Source: Streptomyces sioyaensis
GTDB lineage: Bacteria; Actinomycetota; Actinomycetes; Streptomycetales; Streptomycetaceae
Length of the DNA stretch: 33,114 nt
NCBI RefSeq assembly: GCF_004122735.1
Contig: NZ_SDIF01000072.1
Span: 1-33,114, forward strand
Reading direction: 5' to 3'
The notes beneath the pieces were generated by a model. The model searched no databases, had not been told where the DNA came from, and saw nothing but the letters and a program-made list of their open reading frames with translations. Shown in pieces: positions 1 to 7,193 of the stretch (its first letter is position 1; each line of letters opens with the position of its first letter). A program made the translations under genes and the position numbers.

Positions 1-231
1 ACGGGAGGGGCCGCGCCGCAGGACGAAGTCCGGAGGAGCGGCACCGCAGCCGACAAACCCACGCCCGCCGCGTGGGGGTACCTCCCACGCCCTTCAGGCA
101 GTGGGGGAGCAACGGCGACAAACCATCACGGCGGGACAGCCGACAACGTGCGGCCGCGCCGCAAAGCGCAACGGCGAGAAACCACCACGGCGGGAAAGCC
201 GAAAACGTGGGGGGAAAGCCAAGCGCAGCGG
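1..231 (-). repeat. Dispersed structured intergenic repeat, block A
   Basis: Non-coding block starting at the stop codon of the Lrp-type gene and running off the window edge. Read on the minus strand it holds two copies of a 24-nt core (CACGTTKTCGGCT...GCCGTG) at 186-209 and 127-150, 59 bp apart. Each core is followed by a CGCCGTTG...CGGCG hairpin. A tail at about 1-57 carries a GGACTTCGTCC mini-hairpin. The same architecture recurs at 9990-10171, 10290-10445 and 32877-33114. The first copy carries a 37-bp insertion of a different hairpin repeat (73-109). Short open frames here are byproducts of high GC. I cannot assign a named repeat family. Confidence 0.85.
73..109. repeat. Nested GTGGGGGTACC-type hairpin repeat inside block A
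   Basis: Compared with the copy at 10084-10120, block A has about 37 extra bases exactly in the loop of the CGCCG...CGGCG hairpin. The insert holds CGTGGG (71-76), CCCACG (84-89) and GTGGG (101-105), so the central arm can pair with either neighbour. It resembles the CTCCCCCACTGCC / GGGAGGTACCCCC type of short repeat common between Streptomyces genes (from memory). This gives one repeat sitting inside another. Confidence 0.6.
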
Positions 232-513
232 CTACGCGTCGAGCCCGATCGCGAAGGCCGCCTCAAGGTCGTGCTGTGAGTACGTGCGGAACGCGATGTG
301 CGTCTCCGTGGAGGCGACGCCGGGGACCTTGCTGATTCGGCCGGGGATGACGTCCGCGAGGTCGTCATGCGCGGCGACCCGCACCATCGCGATCAGATCG
401 TGGGCGCCGGTGACCGAGTAGACCTCGCTGACGCCGTCCAGGGCGGCGATCTTCTCGGCGATCTCGGGGATCTGGTCCACGCTGGTCTTGATGAGCACGA
501 TCGACGTGATCAC
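232..513 (-). CDS. Lrp/AsnC ligand-binding (RAM) domain protein
   Basis: 93-aa protein consisting only of the C-terminal effector domain of Lrp/AsnC regulators (IVLIKTSV, GVSEVYSVTGAHDLIAMVRV). The N-terminal helix-turn-helix is absent, so it probably does not bind DNA by itself. Stand-alone RAM domains bind amino acids or partner with full-length Lrp proteins. Its partner cannot be told from the sequence. The start is a GTG at 513-511 overlapping the TGA of the upstream rhomboid gene in a GTGA, so the two are probably translationally coupled. The repeat block begins directly after the stop codon. I equate it with SCO2140 by synteny. Confidence 0.88.
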   Translation of the reverse strand: MITSIVLIKTSVDQIPEIAEKIAALDGVSEVYSVTGAHDLIAMVRVAAHDDLADVIPGRISKVPGVASTETHIAFRTYSQHDLEAAFAIGLDA

Positions 514-1289
514 GGCTGGCTCTCTCCCTCGGTCGCCCGGTCGTTCCGCCTGGTGGCCCCCACACTATCCCTCCTGTAGCGGGCCCAGGCGTACAGGAAG
601 CCGAGCGCGAACCCGATGACATGGGCGAGGTAGGCGACCCCGGGACCGCGCGGGTCGTGCTGCGCCGCCTGCCACTGCAGGAAGAACCAGAACAGCAGCA
701 CCATCCAGGCGGGAAAGCGCAGCGGCAGGAAGAACAGGAACGGGAAGACGCTGGTCACCCGGGCTGTGGGGAAGAGATAGAGGAAGGCCCCCAGTACCCC
801 GGAGATCGAGCCGGAGGCGCCCACCAGCGTCTGGTCCGAGGAGGCGTGGGCGGCCGCGTAGCCGAGCAGCGCCAGGTAGCCGATGATGAGGTAGAAGGCA
901 GCGAACGGCAGCCGGCCCATGCGCGCCTCGGCCATCCCGCCGAAGACGTACAGAAAGAGCATGTTGCCGAGCAGGTGCAGCCAGCTGCCGTGCACGAACA
1001 ACGCGGTGAGCGGCGTGATCAGTGCCCGTACCGAGCCGCTCCACAGATCCAGCGGGATCACGCCCCACCGCTCGAAATACGCGGTCTGGGCCTTCAGCAG
1101 GGCGTCACCGGTGCCGTATATCCGGTTCAGGCCGGATGCCGGGCCGATCACGAAGACCGCGCAGCACAGGCCGATCAGCACATTCGTCAGCCGCGAGAAC
1201 ACCGCGGTCAGGGACCGGGTGGCATGCGGCGGACGGGGGAGGAGACCGGACGAGCGGGGTGAACGGGGAGAGGGAGCCGGCGCCGTCAT
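510..1289 (-). CDS. Rhomboid family intramembrane serine protease
   Basis: 259-aa polytopic membrane protein. Family motifs are in order: HLLGNMLFLYVFG (about residues 105-117), the catalytic serine in GASGSISG (S159) and the catalytic histidine in LAHVIGF (H223). Rhomboids cleave transmembrane substrates inside the membrane; its substrate is unknown. The first 25 residues are proline- and serine-rich and cytoplasmic. I chose the ATG at 1289 (MTAPAPS) rather than the in-frame upstream codon at 1340, because the longer version adds a non-conserved tail. No clear Shine-Dalgarno precedes 1289. It overlaps the downstream Lrp-type gene by 4 bp. Confidence 0.9.
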   Translation of the reverse strand: MTAPAPSPRSPRSSGLLPRPPHATRSLTAVFSRLTNVLIGLCCAVFVIGPASGLNRIYGTGDALLKAQTAYFERWGVIPLDLWSGSVRALITPLTALFVHGSWLHLLGNMLFLYVFGGMAEARMGRLPFAAFYLIIGYLALLGYAAAHASSDQTLVGASGSISGVLGAFLYLFPTARVTSVFPFLFFLPLRFPAWMVLLFWFFLQWQAAQHDPRGPGVAYLAHVIGFALGFLYAWARYRRDSVGATRRNDRATEGESQP

Positions 1290-1383
1290 GAAGTGATCAT
1301 TGCTCAATGGGGGCAATCGGGACAGAGCGCCTCGCCGCATCCCGGCAGCCGGGCGGGGCCCGCACCGGCCCCCCGTCAGGCCG

Positions 1384-1411
1384 TAGGGTTACAGGCAGTA
1401 CTTTGCGTACT
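1384..1411 (+). promoter_or_regulatory. Candidate promoter and dyad upstream of the zinc-ribbon gene
   Basis: A TAGGGT -10-like hexamer (1384-1389) is followed at the expected start point by an inverted repeat, AGTAC-N5-GTACT (1397-1411). A repressor bound there would block initiation. No convincing -35 is seen. The regulator is unknown; this is inference from position and symmetry. Confidence 0.3.
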
Positions 1412-1484
1412 TCCGCAGTCCGACGGCGCACCGCGTGAACGGCGCAGCAGCACGAGATCGACGAGCACGAAAGAGGACGACAGG

Positions 1485-1724
1485 ATGTCTGTTCCCCTGC
1501 CGACGGCCGGAACCCGGTGGCGCTGCACGCTGTGCGGCAACCTCACCCGTTTCGACGTGACCCGCCGGGCCAAGGTGGTGGAGTACGTCCATCTGGACCT
1601 GGCCGGCGAGCCGAAGGTGGAGGAGCGCGAGGTGCTCAGTGAGAGCATCGAGTCCGTGCGCTGCCGCTGGTGCAACGCGGTCGACCAGATCGAGCTGGTG
1701 GACCGTCCGGGCGCGAACGCCTGA
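1485..1724 (+). CDS. Small zinc-ribbon protein of unknown function
   Basis: 79-aa protein with two CxxC knuckles, C14-TL-C17 and C60-RW-C63, the layout of a zinc ribbon. Between them is a charged segment (DVTRRAKVVEYVHLDLAGEPKV) that reads like a beta sheet. There is no signal peptide or membrane segment. The start is the ATG at 1485, after an AGAGGA Shine-Dalgarno at about 1473-1478; the longer open frame from 1293 includes the untranslated leader. It lies 18 bp before the NYN-domain gene and probably shares its transcript. Such small ribbons often bind nucleic acid or protein, but no role can be read from the sequence. Confidence 0.82.
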   Translation: MSVPLPTAGTRWRCTLCGNLTRFDVTRRAKVVEYVHLDLAGEPKVEEREVLSESIESVRCRWCNAVDQIELVDRPGANA

Positions 1725-1742
1725 GATCGGAGCGAGGCAGCC

Positions 1743-3116
1743 GTGGTGGAGCGTCCACAAGGGGAGCCGGGGGCACAGCGTGACGACGTACCCGAGGGTG
1801 CGGCGGACGAGGTGCTCGACCGACCGCTGCCCGAGGGCGTACGGCGCCGTGTCGTGGCGCTCACCGCGGAGTCGTTCGGCGCCCTGACGGTCGCCGAACT
1901 CCCGCCCCCGCTGCGGCAGTACGCCCGTTTCACCCCGAGTCGCCGGGCCAAATTCGCCGGAAATGCGATGGCTTCGGCCTTGGAGAGCGACGCGGTCTTC
2001 CGGCAGCGGATCGCCGGCAAGCTGCGCGAGGCACAGCCGGAGCTCGCCTCGGCGCTGGAGCACGGCAATCCGCCGGCGGCCGCCGAGCCGCTCGATGTCG
2101 CGGCGGCCGCCTATGTGCTGCGCCCCGAGGGCTGGGTCAAGCTCGTCGCGGCGGCCGGCGAGGAGGCCCAGCGGGCCCGCGCCGAGCGGGCCGGCGAGGA
2201 GGCCGAGCGGGAACTGGCCCGGCTGCGCGAGGAGCTGGCGCAGGCGCGCGGCGACGCCCGTACGGAGGCCGACCGGATCCGGGCCGATCTGGACACCGTC
2301 CGCAAGGAGAACGAGTCGCTGCGGCGCAAGCTGCGCAGCGCGCTGAGCGACGTCAAGCGCGGTGAGGCCGCGGTGCGCAAGGCCGACGCCGCCCTCGCGG
2401 AGACCCGGGACCGGGCGGCCACCGAGAAGACCGCCGCGGACAGTGAGGTGCGCCGGCTCAAGGCCCGGATCGCCGAGGCCGAGACGGCGCTGGAGACCAG
2501 CCGGCGGGCCGCCCGCGAGGGCCGCAGCGTCGAGGACATGCGGGTGCGGCTGCTGCTCGACACGGTGCTGGACGCGGCCCAGGGGCTGCGCCGCGAGCTG
2601 GCGCTGCCGCCCGCCAACGTCCATCCCGCGGACACCGTCGAGGCGGTCGCGCCGGGCCGGATGACGCCCAAGGACATCGCCACCCGGGCGCTGTCGGAGA
2701 TGGACCCGGCGCTGCTCGACCAGCTTCTGGCGCTGCCGCAGGCGCATTTGGTGGTGGATGGCTACAACGTCACCAAAACCGGCTATCCGACCATGCCGCT
2801 CGACAAGCAGCGGCTGCGGCTGCTGGGCGGTCTCGCGGTGCTGGCGGCGCAGACCGGCGCGGAGATGACCTGCGTCTTCGACGGGGCGGAACTGGCGGCG
2901 CCGGTGCTGCTCGCGCCGCCGCGCGGCGTACGGGTCCTTTTCAGCAAACCGGGCGTAACGGCCGATGAGTTGATTCGTCAGCTGGTTCGGGCCGAACCGC
3001 CCGGCCGTCCGGTTGTCGTGGTCTCCACGGACCGGGAAGTGGCCGACGGGGTGGCGAAGGCCGGGGCGCGGCCGGTGGCATCGGCCTTGCTGCTCAAGCG
3101 ACTTGCCCGGACCTGA
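1743..3116 (+). CDS. NYN (YacP-like) domain RNA-binding/nuclease protein with coiled coil
   Basis: 457-aa cytoplasmic protein in three parts. There is an N-terminal conserved region (about 20-135, ELPPPLRQYARFTPSRRAKFAG), a long Glu/Arg/Ala-rich coiled coil (about 135-270), and a C-terminal NYN domain (about 335-457). The NYN domain has the diagnostic LVVDGYNVTKTGYP, CVFDGAEL and VVVSTDREVADG acidic clusters of the PIN-like nuclease fold. YacP/Rae1 relatives are ribosome-associated endoribonucleases, so RNA cleavage is likely but the substrate is not known. GTG codons lie at 1743 and 1746; I use the first. It follows the zinc-ribbon gene by 18 bp, suggesting an operon. Confidence 0.87.
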   Translation: MVERPQGEPGAQRDDVPEGAADEVLDRPLPEGVRRRVVALTAESFGALTVAELPPPLRQYARFTPSRRAKFAGNAMASALESDAVFRQRIAGKLREAQPELASALEHGNPPAAAEPLDVAAAAYVLRPEGWVKLVAAAGEEAQRARAERAGEEAERELARLREELAQARGDARTEADRIRADLDTVRKENESLRRKLRSALSDVKRGEAAVRKADAALAETRDRAATEKTAADSEVRRLKARIAEAETALETSRRAAREGRSVEDMRVRLLLDTVLDAAQGLRRELALPPANVHPADTVEAVAPGRMTPKDIATRALSEMDPALLDQLLALPQAHLVVDGYNVTKTGYPTMPLDKQRLRLLGGLAVLAAQTGAEMTCVFDGAELAAPVLLAPPRGVRVLFSKPGVTADELIRQLVRAEPPGRPVVVVSTDREVADGVAKAGARPVASALLLKRLART

Positions 3117-3247
3117 CGCACACCGCGCCCGCGGCGCCGGATCGCGTCCACCGTCCGTTCTCCGTACCTGAGCGTCAGTTGACGCTCACTGCCTGTGTGA
3201 CGTTGGTAAAGGATGGGACTGGTGGCGCAGAAATTTCCCCTGAGGAT

Positions 3248-3277
3248 TTGAAGCGATCACAGCTCGGTTACTAAGGT
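3248..3277 (+). promoter_or_regulatory. Candidate promoter with MtrA-like direct repeat (NlpC/P60 gene)
   Basis: TTGAAG (3248-3253), 18 nt, then TAAGGT (3272-3277) is a good housekeeping-sigma match. The spacer contains ATCAC-N6-GTTAC (3256-3260, 3267-3271), two GTTAC-like half-sites at 11-bp periodicity. That resembles the direct-repeat boxes of MtrA, which controls cell-wall hydrolase genes in actinobacteria. The promoter is seen in the sequence; the MtrA assignment is inference. Confidence 0.5.
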
Positions 3278-3330
3278 CAGGCCCGAACCTTCATGCAGAT
3301 GATTATCCAACCGGGATGAACAGTGAAGGT

Positions 3331-3409
3331 ACCGCCGAGTCCGCGGCGTTCACGCGGAGCCGGGGTCTCACCCCCCCACTTCCCGGTAGGCGGCTGGAGG
3401 AAGAAGGAG
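3331..3409 (+). promoter_or_regulatory. Leader with apparent truncated ydaO (c-di-AMP) riboswitch
   Basis: The leader upstream of the first NlpC/P60 gene contains GCCGAGTCCG (3334-3343), GCGGAGCCGGGG (3354-3365) and CCCGGTAGGCGGC (3382-3394), followed by AAGGAG. The first two match what I know of the 5' end of actinobacterial ydaO riboswitches and the third matches their 3' end. CCGCC (3332-3336) can pair with GGCGG (3389-3393) as P1. CCGCG (3341-3345) pairs with CGCGG (3353-3357). The middle of the aptamer (GACCCA, GGGGTGAATC and CCCGTCAGCTAA regions) is missing: about 63 nt are present instead of well over 100. It may be a remnant or a minimal variant. Confidence 0.45.
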
Positions 3410-3418
3410 CTCGCCCCC

Positions 3419-4444
3419 GTGGCGTCCCACCGTCGACCCAAGCAGCCGAGCCGTACCCGCGTGACCGTGCTCACCGCCACCGCCGCCGCGGCGGTCGCCC
3501 TCTCGTCCCAGGCCGCCCAGGCCGACCCCCACCAGTCGAAGAAGGACGTCAAGTCCGAGGTCGACAAGCTCTACAACGAGGCCGAGCAGGCCACCGAGAA
3601 GTACGACGGGGTCAAGGAGCAGCAGGACAAGCTCCAGAAGGAGGTCGACGACCTCCAGGACAAGGTCGCCCGCGGCCAGGGTGAGCTCAACCAGCTGCGC
3701 AAGGGTCTCGGTGCGGTCGCCTCCGGCCAGTACCGCAGCGGCAGCATCGACCCCTCGGTGCAGCTGTTCCTCTCCGGTGACCCGGACACCTACCTCGAAA
3801 AGGCCGCCACGCTCGACCAGTTGAGCGGCAAGCAGGCCGAGCAGCTGAAGACCATCGCGGACAAGCAGCGCCGGCTCGCCCAGGAGCGCGCCGAGGCCGC
3901 GGGCAAGATCAAGGACCTCACCGACACCCGTAAGGCGCTCGGTGACAAGAAGGACGAAATCAAGGGCAAGCTCGCCAAGGCGCAGCAACTGCTCAACAAG
4001 ATGACCGCCAAGGAGCGGGCGGCCATGCAGGCCGAGGAGAACCGCGCCAACCGCAGCAACGACCGGGTCAACCTCGGTGACGACGTCCCGGCGTCGCAGC
4101 GCGGTGCGGCCGCCCTTGAGGCCGCGAAGACGAAGATAGGTTCGCCCTACGTCTGGGGCGCCACCGGCCCGTCGTCCTTCGACTGCTCCGGTCTGACCTC
4201 CTGGGCCTACCAGCAGGCCGGCCAGTCGCTGCCGCGCACCTCGCAGCAGCAGGCCAACGCCGGTACCCGGATCGCCTCGCAGAGCGACCTCAAGCCGGGC
4301 GATCTGGTGCTCTTCTACAGCGACCTGCACCACATCGGCCTCTACGCGGGCAACGGCATCGTGCTGCACGCACCGAAGCCGGGCGCTTCCGTGCGCTACG
4401 AGCCGATGAGCAACATGGAGTTCGCGTTCGGCGTGCGGGTCTGA
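3419..4444 (+). CDS. Secreted NlpC/P60 peptidoglycan endopeptidase (C40), first of a tandem pair
   Basis: 341 aa. A signal peptide (about 1-35, cleavage near AQA-DP) precedes a long coiled coil (about 40-215, DKLYNEAEQATEKYD) and a C-terminal NlpC/P60 domain. The catalytic triad is visible: C256 in FDCSGL, H305 in HHIGLYAG and H317 in LHAP. These enzymes cleave stem peptides (D-Glu to diaminopimelate) outside the membrane. In RipA- and FtsX-linked relatives the coiled coil keeps the domain inactive or tethers it. The start is GTG 3419, 9 nt after AAGGAG (3404-3409); the upstream ATG at 3323 lies in the leader. Its closest companion is the neighbouring 4676-5719 gene. I equate it with SCO2136. 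Confidence 0.92.
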   Translation: MASHRRPKQPSRTRVTVLTATAAAAVALSSQAAQADPHQSKKDVKSEVDKLYNEAEQATEKYDGVKEQQDKLQKEVDDLQDKVARGQGELNQLRKGLGAVASGQYRSGSIDPSVQLFLSGDPDTYLEKAATLDQLSGKQAEQLKTIADKQRRLAQERAEAAGKIKDLTDTRKALGDKKDEIKGKLAKAQQLLNKMTAKERAAMQAEENRANRSNDRVNLGDDVPASQRGAAALEAAKTKIGSPYVWGATGPSSFDCSGLTSWAYQQAGQSLPRTSQQQANAGTRIASQSDLKPGDLVLFYSDLHHIGLYAGNGIVLHAPKPGASVRYEPMSNMEFAFGVRV

Positions 4445-4508
4445 CAAGCCTCACAACACTCTCAACCTGCCGCCCGAACGGGCGAATTGCGGCCGAGGCC
4501 GCTGACGT

Positions 4509-4554
4509 GCCGCCCCGCCGGTGACCTGCACAGTCACCGGCGGGGCGGCTTTTT
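4509..4554 (+). terminator. Rho-independent terminator after the first NlpC/P60 gene
   Basis: Perfect 17-bp stem (4509-4525 with 4533-4549), 7-nt loop and a TTTTT tract (4550-4554). It separates the two tandem NlpC/P60 genes transcriptionally. Confidence 0.93.
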
Positions 4555-4572
4555 GCGGGCGAAATGCGGTCT

Positions 4573-4602
4573 TTGGTCGGTGTGGACCGGCGCCGCTACT
4601 GT
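4573..4602 (+). promoter_or_regulatory. Candidate promoter of the second NlpC/P60 gene
   Basis: TTGGTC (4573-4578), 18 nt, then TACTGT (4597-4602), placed just after the strong terminator and about 75 bp before the start codon. It has neither the MtrA-like repeat nor the ydaO-like segments of the first gene. Confidence 0.35.
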
Positions 4603-4675
4603 CTGCCCGCGCAGCATCCGGTCACCGACGCCCTCCCGGGCGGCAGGGGCTGCACAGGGAAGGAGTGCGGCTCTC

Positions 4676-5719
4676 GTGGTGTCCCACCGCCGTACCTCGC
4701 AGCACGGCCAGAGCACCCTCGCCGGGGTCACCGTTGTGTCGGCCGCCCTGGCGACCGCGGCCGCCGGACTGTCGGCGCCGCCGGCGTCCGCCGATCCGGC
4801 CGGCCGCGCGGCCGGCCGGGAAGCGGCGACCGCCCGGGTCGACAGCCTCTACGCGCAGGCGGAGCGGGCCACCGAGAAGTTCGACGGTGCCCAGGCGCGG
4901 ACCAAGGAACTGCGCGGCCAGGTGGCGGCCCTCCAGGACCGCACCGCCCGCGCCCAGGAACGGGTCAACCGGATGCGCGGACGGCTGGGCGCGCTGGCCG
5001 CCGCCCAGTACCGGTCCGGCGGCATGGACCCCACCGTCCAGCTGATGCTCACCGAACGGCCGGACAGCTTCCTGGAGAAGGCCTCCGCCCTGGACCGGCT
5101 CGGCGTCAGCCAGGCCGGCGAGCTGCGCAGGCTCCGGGCGGCACAGCGCTTCCTGGAGCAGCAGCGCCGGGAGACCGTGGCGAAGCTGGCGCAGCTGGAG
5201 GCCAGCCGCAAGGCCGTCGCCCGCCACAAGCGGGACGTCCAGCGCAGGCTGGCCACCGCGCGGCGGTTGCTGAACGCGCTCCCCAAGGACGCCAGGAAGG
5301 CCTTCGAACGGGCCACCAGGAGCGACGGGCGCCACGAGGCGGTCCCGGACCTGCACGGGGTCGTCCCGGCCTCCGGGCGGGCCGCGGCGGCCGTCGCCGC
5401 GGTGCGCGCCGCGGTCGGTTCGCCGTACGCCTGGGGGCGCAGCGGCCCCTCGGCCTTCGACTGCTCCGGGCTCACCCAATGGGCCTACGGCCGGGCCGGT
5501 GTCTCCATCCCGCGGACCTCCCAGGCCCAGCGCGGCGCCGGCCGGCAGGTGCCGCTCAGCCAGGCGCAACCCGGTGACCTGGTCATCTACCGCTCGGACG
5601 CCAGCCACGTCGGGATGTACGTGGGCAACGGGCAGGTCGTCCACGCGCCCTATCCCGGCGCACGGGTGCGCTACGACCCGGTCGGGATGATGCCGATCTC
5701 GGCCGTCACCAGGCCCTGA
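4676..5719 (+). CDS. Secreted NlpC/P60 peptidoglycan endopeptidase (C40), second of a tandem pair
   Basis: 347 aa with the same layout as its upstream neighbour: signal peptide (about 1-44, cleavage near ASA-DP), coiled coil (about 50-220, DSLYAQAERATEKFDGA) and C-terminal NlpC/P60 domain. C263 in FDCSGL, the SHVGMYVGNG histidine and VVHAP form the triad. Shared motifs along the full length show an old tandem duplication. This copy is more arginine-rich in the coil. The start is GTG 4676, with AAGGAG at 4660-4665; an adjacent in-frame GTG at 4679 is possible. It is monocistronic behind its own promoter. I equate it with SCO2135. Confidence 0.92.
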   Translation: MVSHRRTSQHGQSTLAGVTVVSAALATAAAGLSAPPASADPAGRAAGREAATARVDSLYAQAERATEKFDGAQARTKELRGQVAALQDRTARAQERVNRMRGRLGALAAAQYRSGGMDPTVQLMLTERPDSFLEKASALDRLGVSQAGELRRLRAAQRFLEQQRRETVAKLAQLEASRKAVARHKRDVQRRLATARRLLNALPKDARKAFERATRSDGRHEAVPDLHGVVPASGRAAAAVAAVRAAVGSPYAWGRSGPSAFDCSGLTQWAYGRAGVSIPRTSQAQRGAGRQVPLSQAQPGDLVIYRSDASHVGMYVGNGQVVHAPYPGARVRYDPVGMMPISAVTRP

Positions 5720-5757
5720 GGCAGCGGCCAGCGTTTTTGCCGCGGCCGGGCCCGACC

Positions 5758-5763
5758 TACGAT
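5758..5763 (+). promoter_or_regulatory. -10 box for a leaderless transcript (lipoprotein peptidase)
   Basis: TACGAT ends 7 nt before the ATG at 5771, and no Shine-Dalgarno lies between. This geometry predicts transcription starting at or next to the start codon. Confidence 0.5.
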
Positions 5764-5770
5764 CGTCCGC

Positions 5771-7156
5771 ATGTCACAGCAGTGGGCGGCCGGGCGGCTG
5801 TCGCGGGCCGGAGCGGCGGGTGCTGCCGCCCTGGCCCTCGTGCTGCTCGCCCCGCTGGCCGGCTGCGCGCCCACGGCCTCCACGCCGGCCCGCTTCCCGG
5901 ACGTCCAGCGGATGCTCGACACCCGTGCGCAGGCCGTACGGAAGCGGGACGCGGCGGGCTTCCTCGCCTCCGTCGACCCGCGGGCCACCGGCTACCGCGA
6001 CCGGCAGCGCGCGATGTTCGCCCACCTCGCGGGCGTACCGCTGGCCGACTGGCACTACGACCTCGACTCGACCGGTGCCTTCCCGCTCCCGTCCGGCGCC
6101 ACCGGCACCCGGCTGGCCGCGAAGGTGCGGCTGCGCTACCGCCTCAAGGGCTACGACACCGCGCCGGTGCACGCCGTCCAGTACCTCACCCTGACCGAGC
6201 GCGACGGCCGCTGGCTGATCTCCTCCGACACCGACGGCGCCGAGGACGGCCACAGCGGCACCCGGCAGCTGTGGGACCAGGGCCCGGTGCGGCTGGTGCG
6301 CGGCCGGCACAGCCTGGTCCTCGGCAGTCCCGCCCATCCGGGGCGGCTGAAGGACCTGGCGCGCCGGGTGGACCGGGCGGTGCCCGCGGTCTCCTCGGCC
6401 TGGAAGGGGAAGTGGGCGCAGAAGGTCGTGGTGGAGGCGCCGGACTCGGTCGAGCGGATGGCGCAGCTGATGGGCAGCGATGATCCGTCCGGCTTTGCCG
6501 GGATCGCGGCGGTCACCACCGGGGAGGCGGGCGTCGAGGCGGCCGCGCCCGCGGACCGCGTGATCATCAACCCGGACGCCTACGAGGAACTCAACGACCT
6601 GGGCCGCAAGGTGGTGCTCACCCACGAGACCACCCATGTCGCCACCCGCGCGGCCACCACCCCGGCCACCCCGCTCTGGCTCTCCGAGGGCTTCGCCGAC
6701 TGGGTCGCCTACCGCGGCCTCCACCGCAAGGCCGTCACCACCGCCCCCGAACTCACCCGCGCGGTCGCCGGCGGCAAGCTCCCCGCCCGTCTGCCGACCG
6801 ATGACGACTTCGGCTTCCGGGCCGGCGCGGACCGGCTGGCGAAGGCGTACGAGGGCAGCTGGCTGGCCTGCCGGATGATCGCGGAGAAGTGGGGCGAGGC
6901 CAAGCTGATCGCCTTCTACAAGGCGGCCGGCAAGAGCGCGATCCGGGTCGCCTCGGGGAGCACGGGGGCGCCGATGGAGGCGGCCACGGCGGCGCCCGCG
7001 GGCTCCCGGCCGGCCCGGTCGGCCGCCGGCGCCGGACATCGCCCGCCCTCCCGCGCCGACCGGACGGACCGCGCCATGCGCACCCAACTGGGCATCGGCA
7101 TGGCGGAGTTCACCCGGCGGTGGCGCGCTTACGTACGGCAGCAGCTGCGGCGGTGA
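5771..7156 (+). CDS. Putative lipoprotein gluzincin-type metallopeptidase
   Basis: 461 aa. A lipoprotein signal ends in LAGC (C32), so it is probably anchored on the outer face of the membrane. The middle carries H285-E-T-T-H289 followed by E306 in SEGFADWVAYR. HExxH plus a downstream Glu about 17 residues on is the zinc site of M1-type gluzincins (peptidase MA-like). The N-terminal third (about 40-200) looks like a separate beta-rich domain. About residues 395-430 form an Ala/Pro/Ser/Arg-rich low-complexity stretch interrupting the C-terminal helical part, which resumes at MRTQLGIGMAEF. Substrate unknown. It is convergent with the GT87 gene 37 bp away. Confidence 0.82.
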   Translation: MSQQWAAGRLSRAGAAGAAALALVLLAPLAGCAPTASTPARFPDVQRMLDTRAQAVRKRDAAGFLASVDPRATGYRDRQRAMFAHLAGVPLADWHYDLDSTGAFPLPSGATGTRLAAKVRLRYRLKGYDTAPVHAVQYLTLTERDGRWLISSDTDGAEDGHSGTRQLWDQGPVRLVRGRHSLVLGSPAHPGRLKDLARRVDRAVPAVSSAWKGKWAQKVVVEAPDSVERMAQLMGSDDPSGFAGIAAVTTGEAGVEAAAPADRVIINPDAYEELNDLGRKVVLTHETTHVATRAATTPATPLWLSEGFADWVAYRGLHRKAVTTAPELTRAVAGGKLPARLPTDDDFGFRAGADRLAKAYEGSWLACRMIAEKWGEAKLIAFYKAAGKSAIRVASGSTGAPMEAATAAPAGSRPARSAAGAGHRPPSRADRTDRAMRTQLGIGMAEFTRRWRAYVRQQLRR

Positions 7157-7193
7157 GGTGGCAGCCCGGGCGGCGGGGCGGCCGGCGGGGTCG

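Noticed and set aside
127..209. Repeated cores considered as a CRISPR array
   Set aside because: Only two cores per block, linkers are themselves conserved repeats rather than unique spacers, and no cas genes occur.
1389..2747. 452-residue minus-strand open frame opposite the zinc-ribbon and NYN genes
   Set aside because: Low-complexity Arg/Gly/Leu-rich translation with no domain. It is a shadow produced by GC-rich third positions of the NYN gene.
3323..3418. Use of ATG 3323 as start of the first NlpC/P60 protein
   Set aside because: It would prepend 32 residues encoded by the structured leader ahead of a normal signal peptide, and GTG 3419 has a good Shine-Dalgarno.
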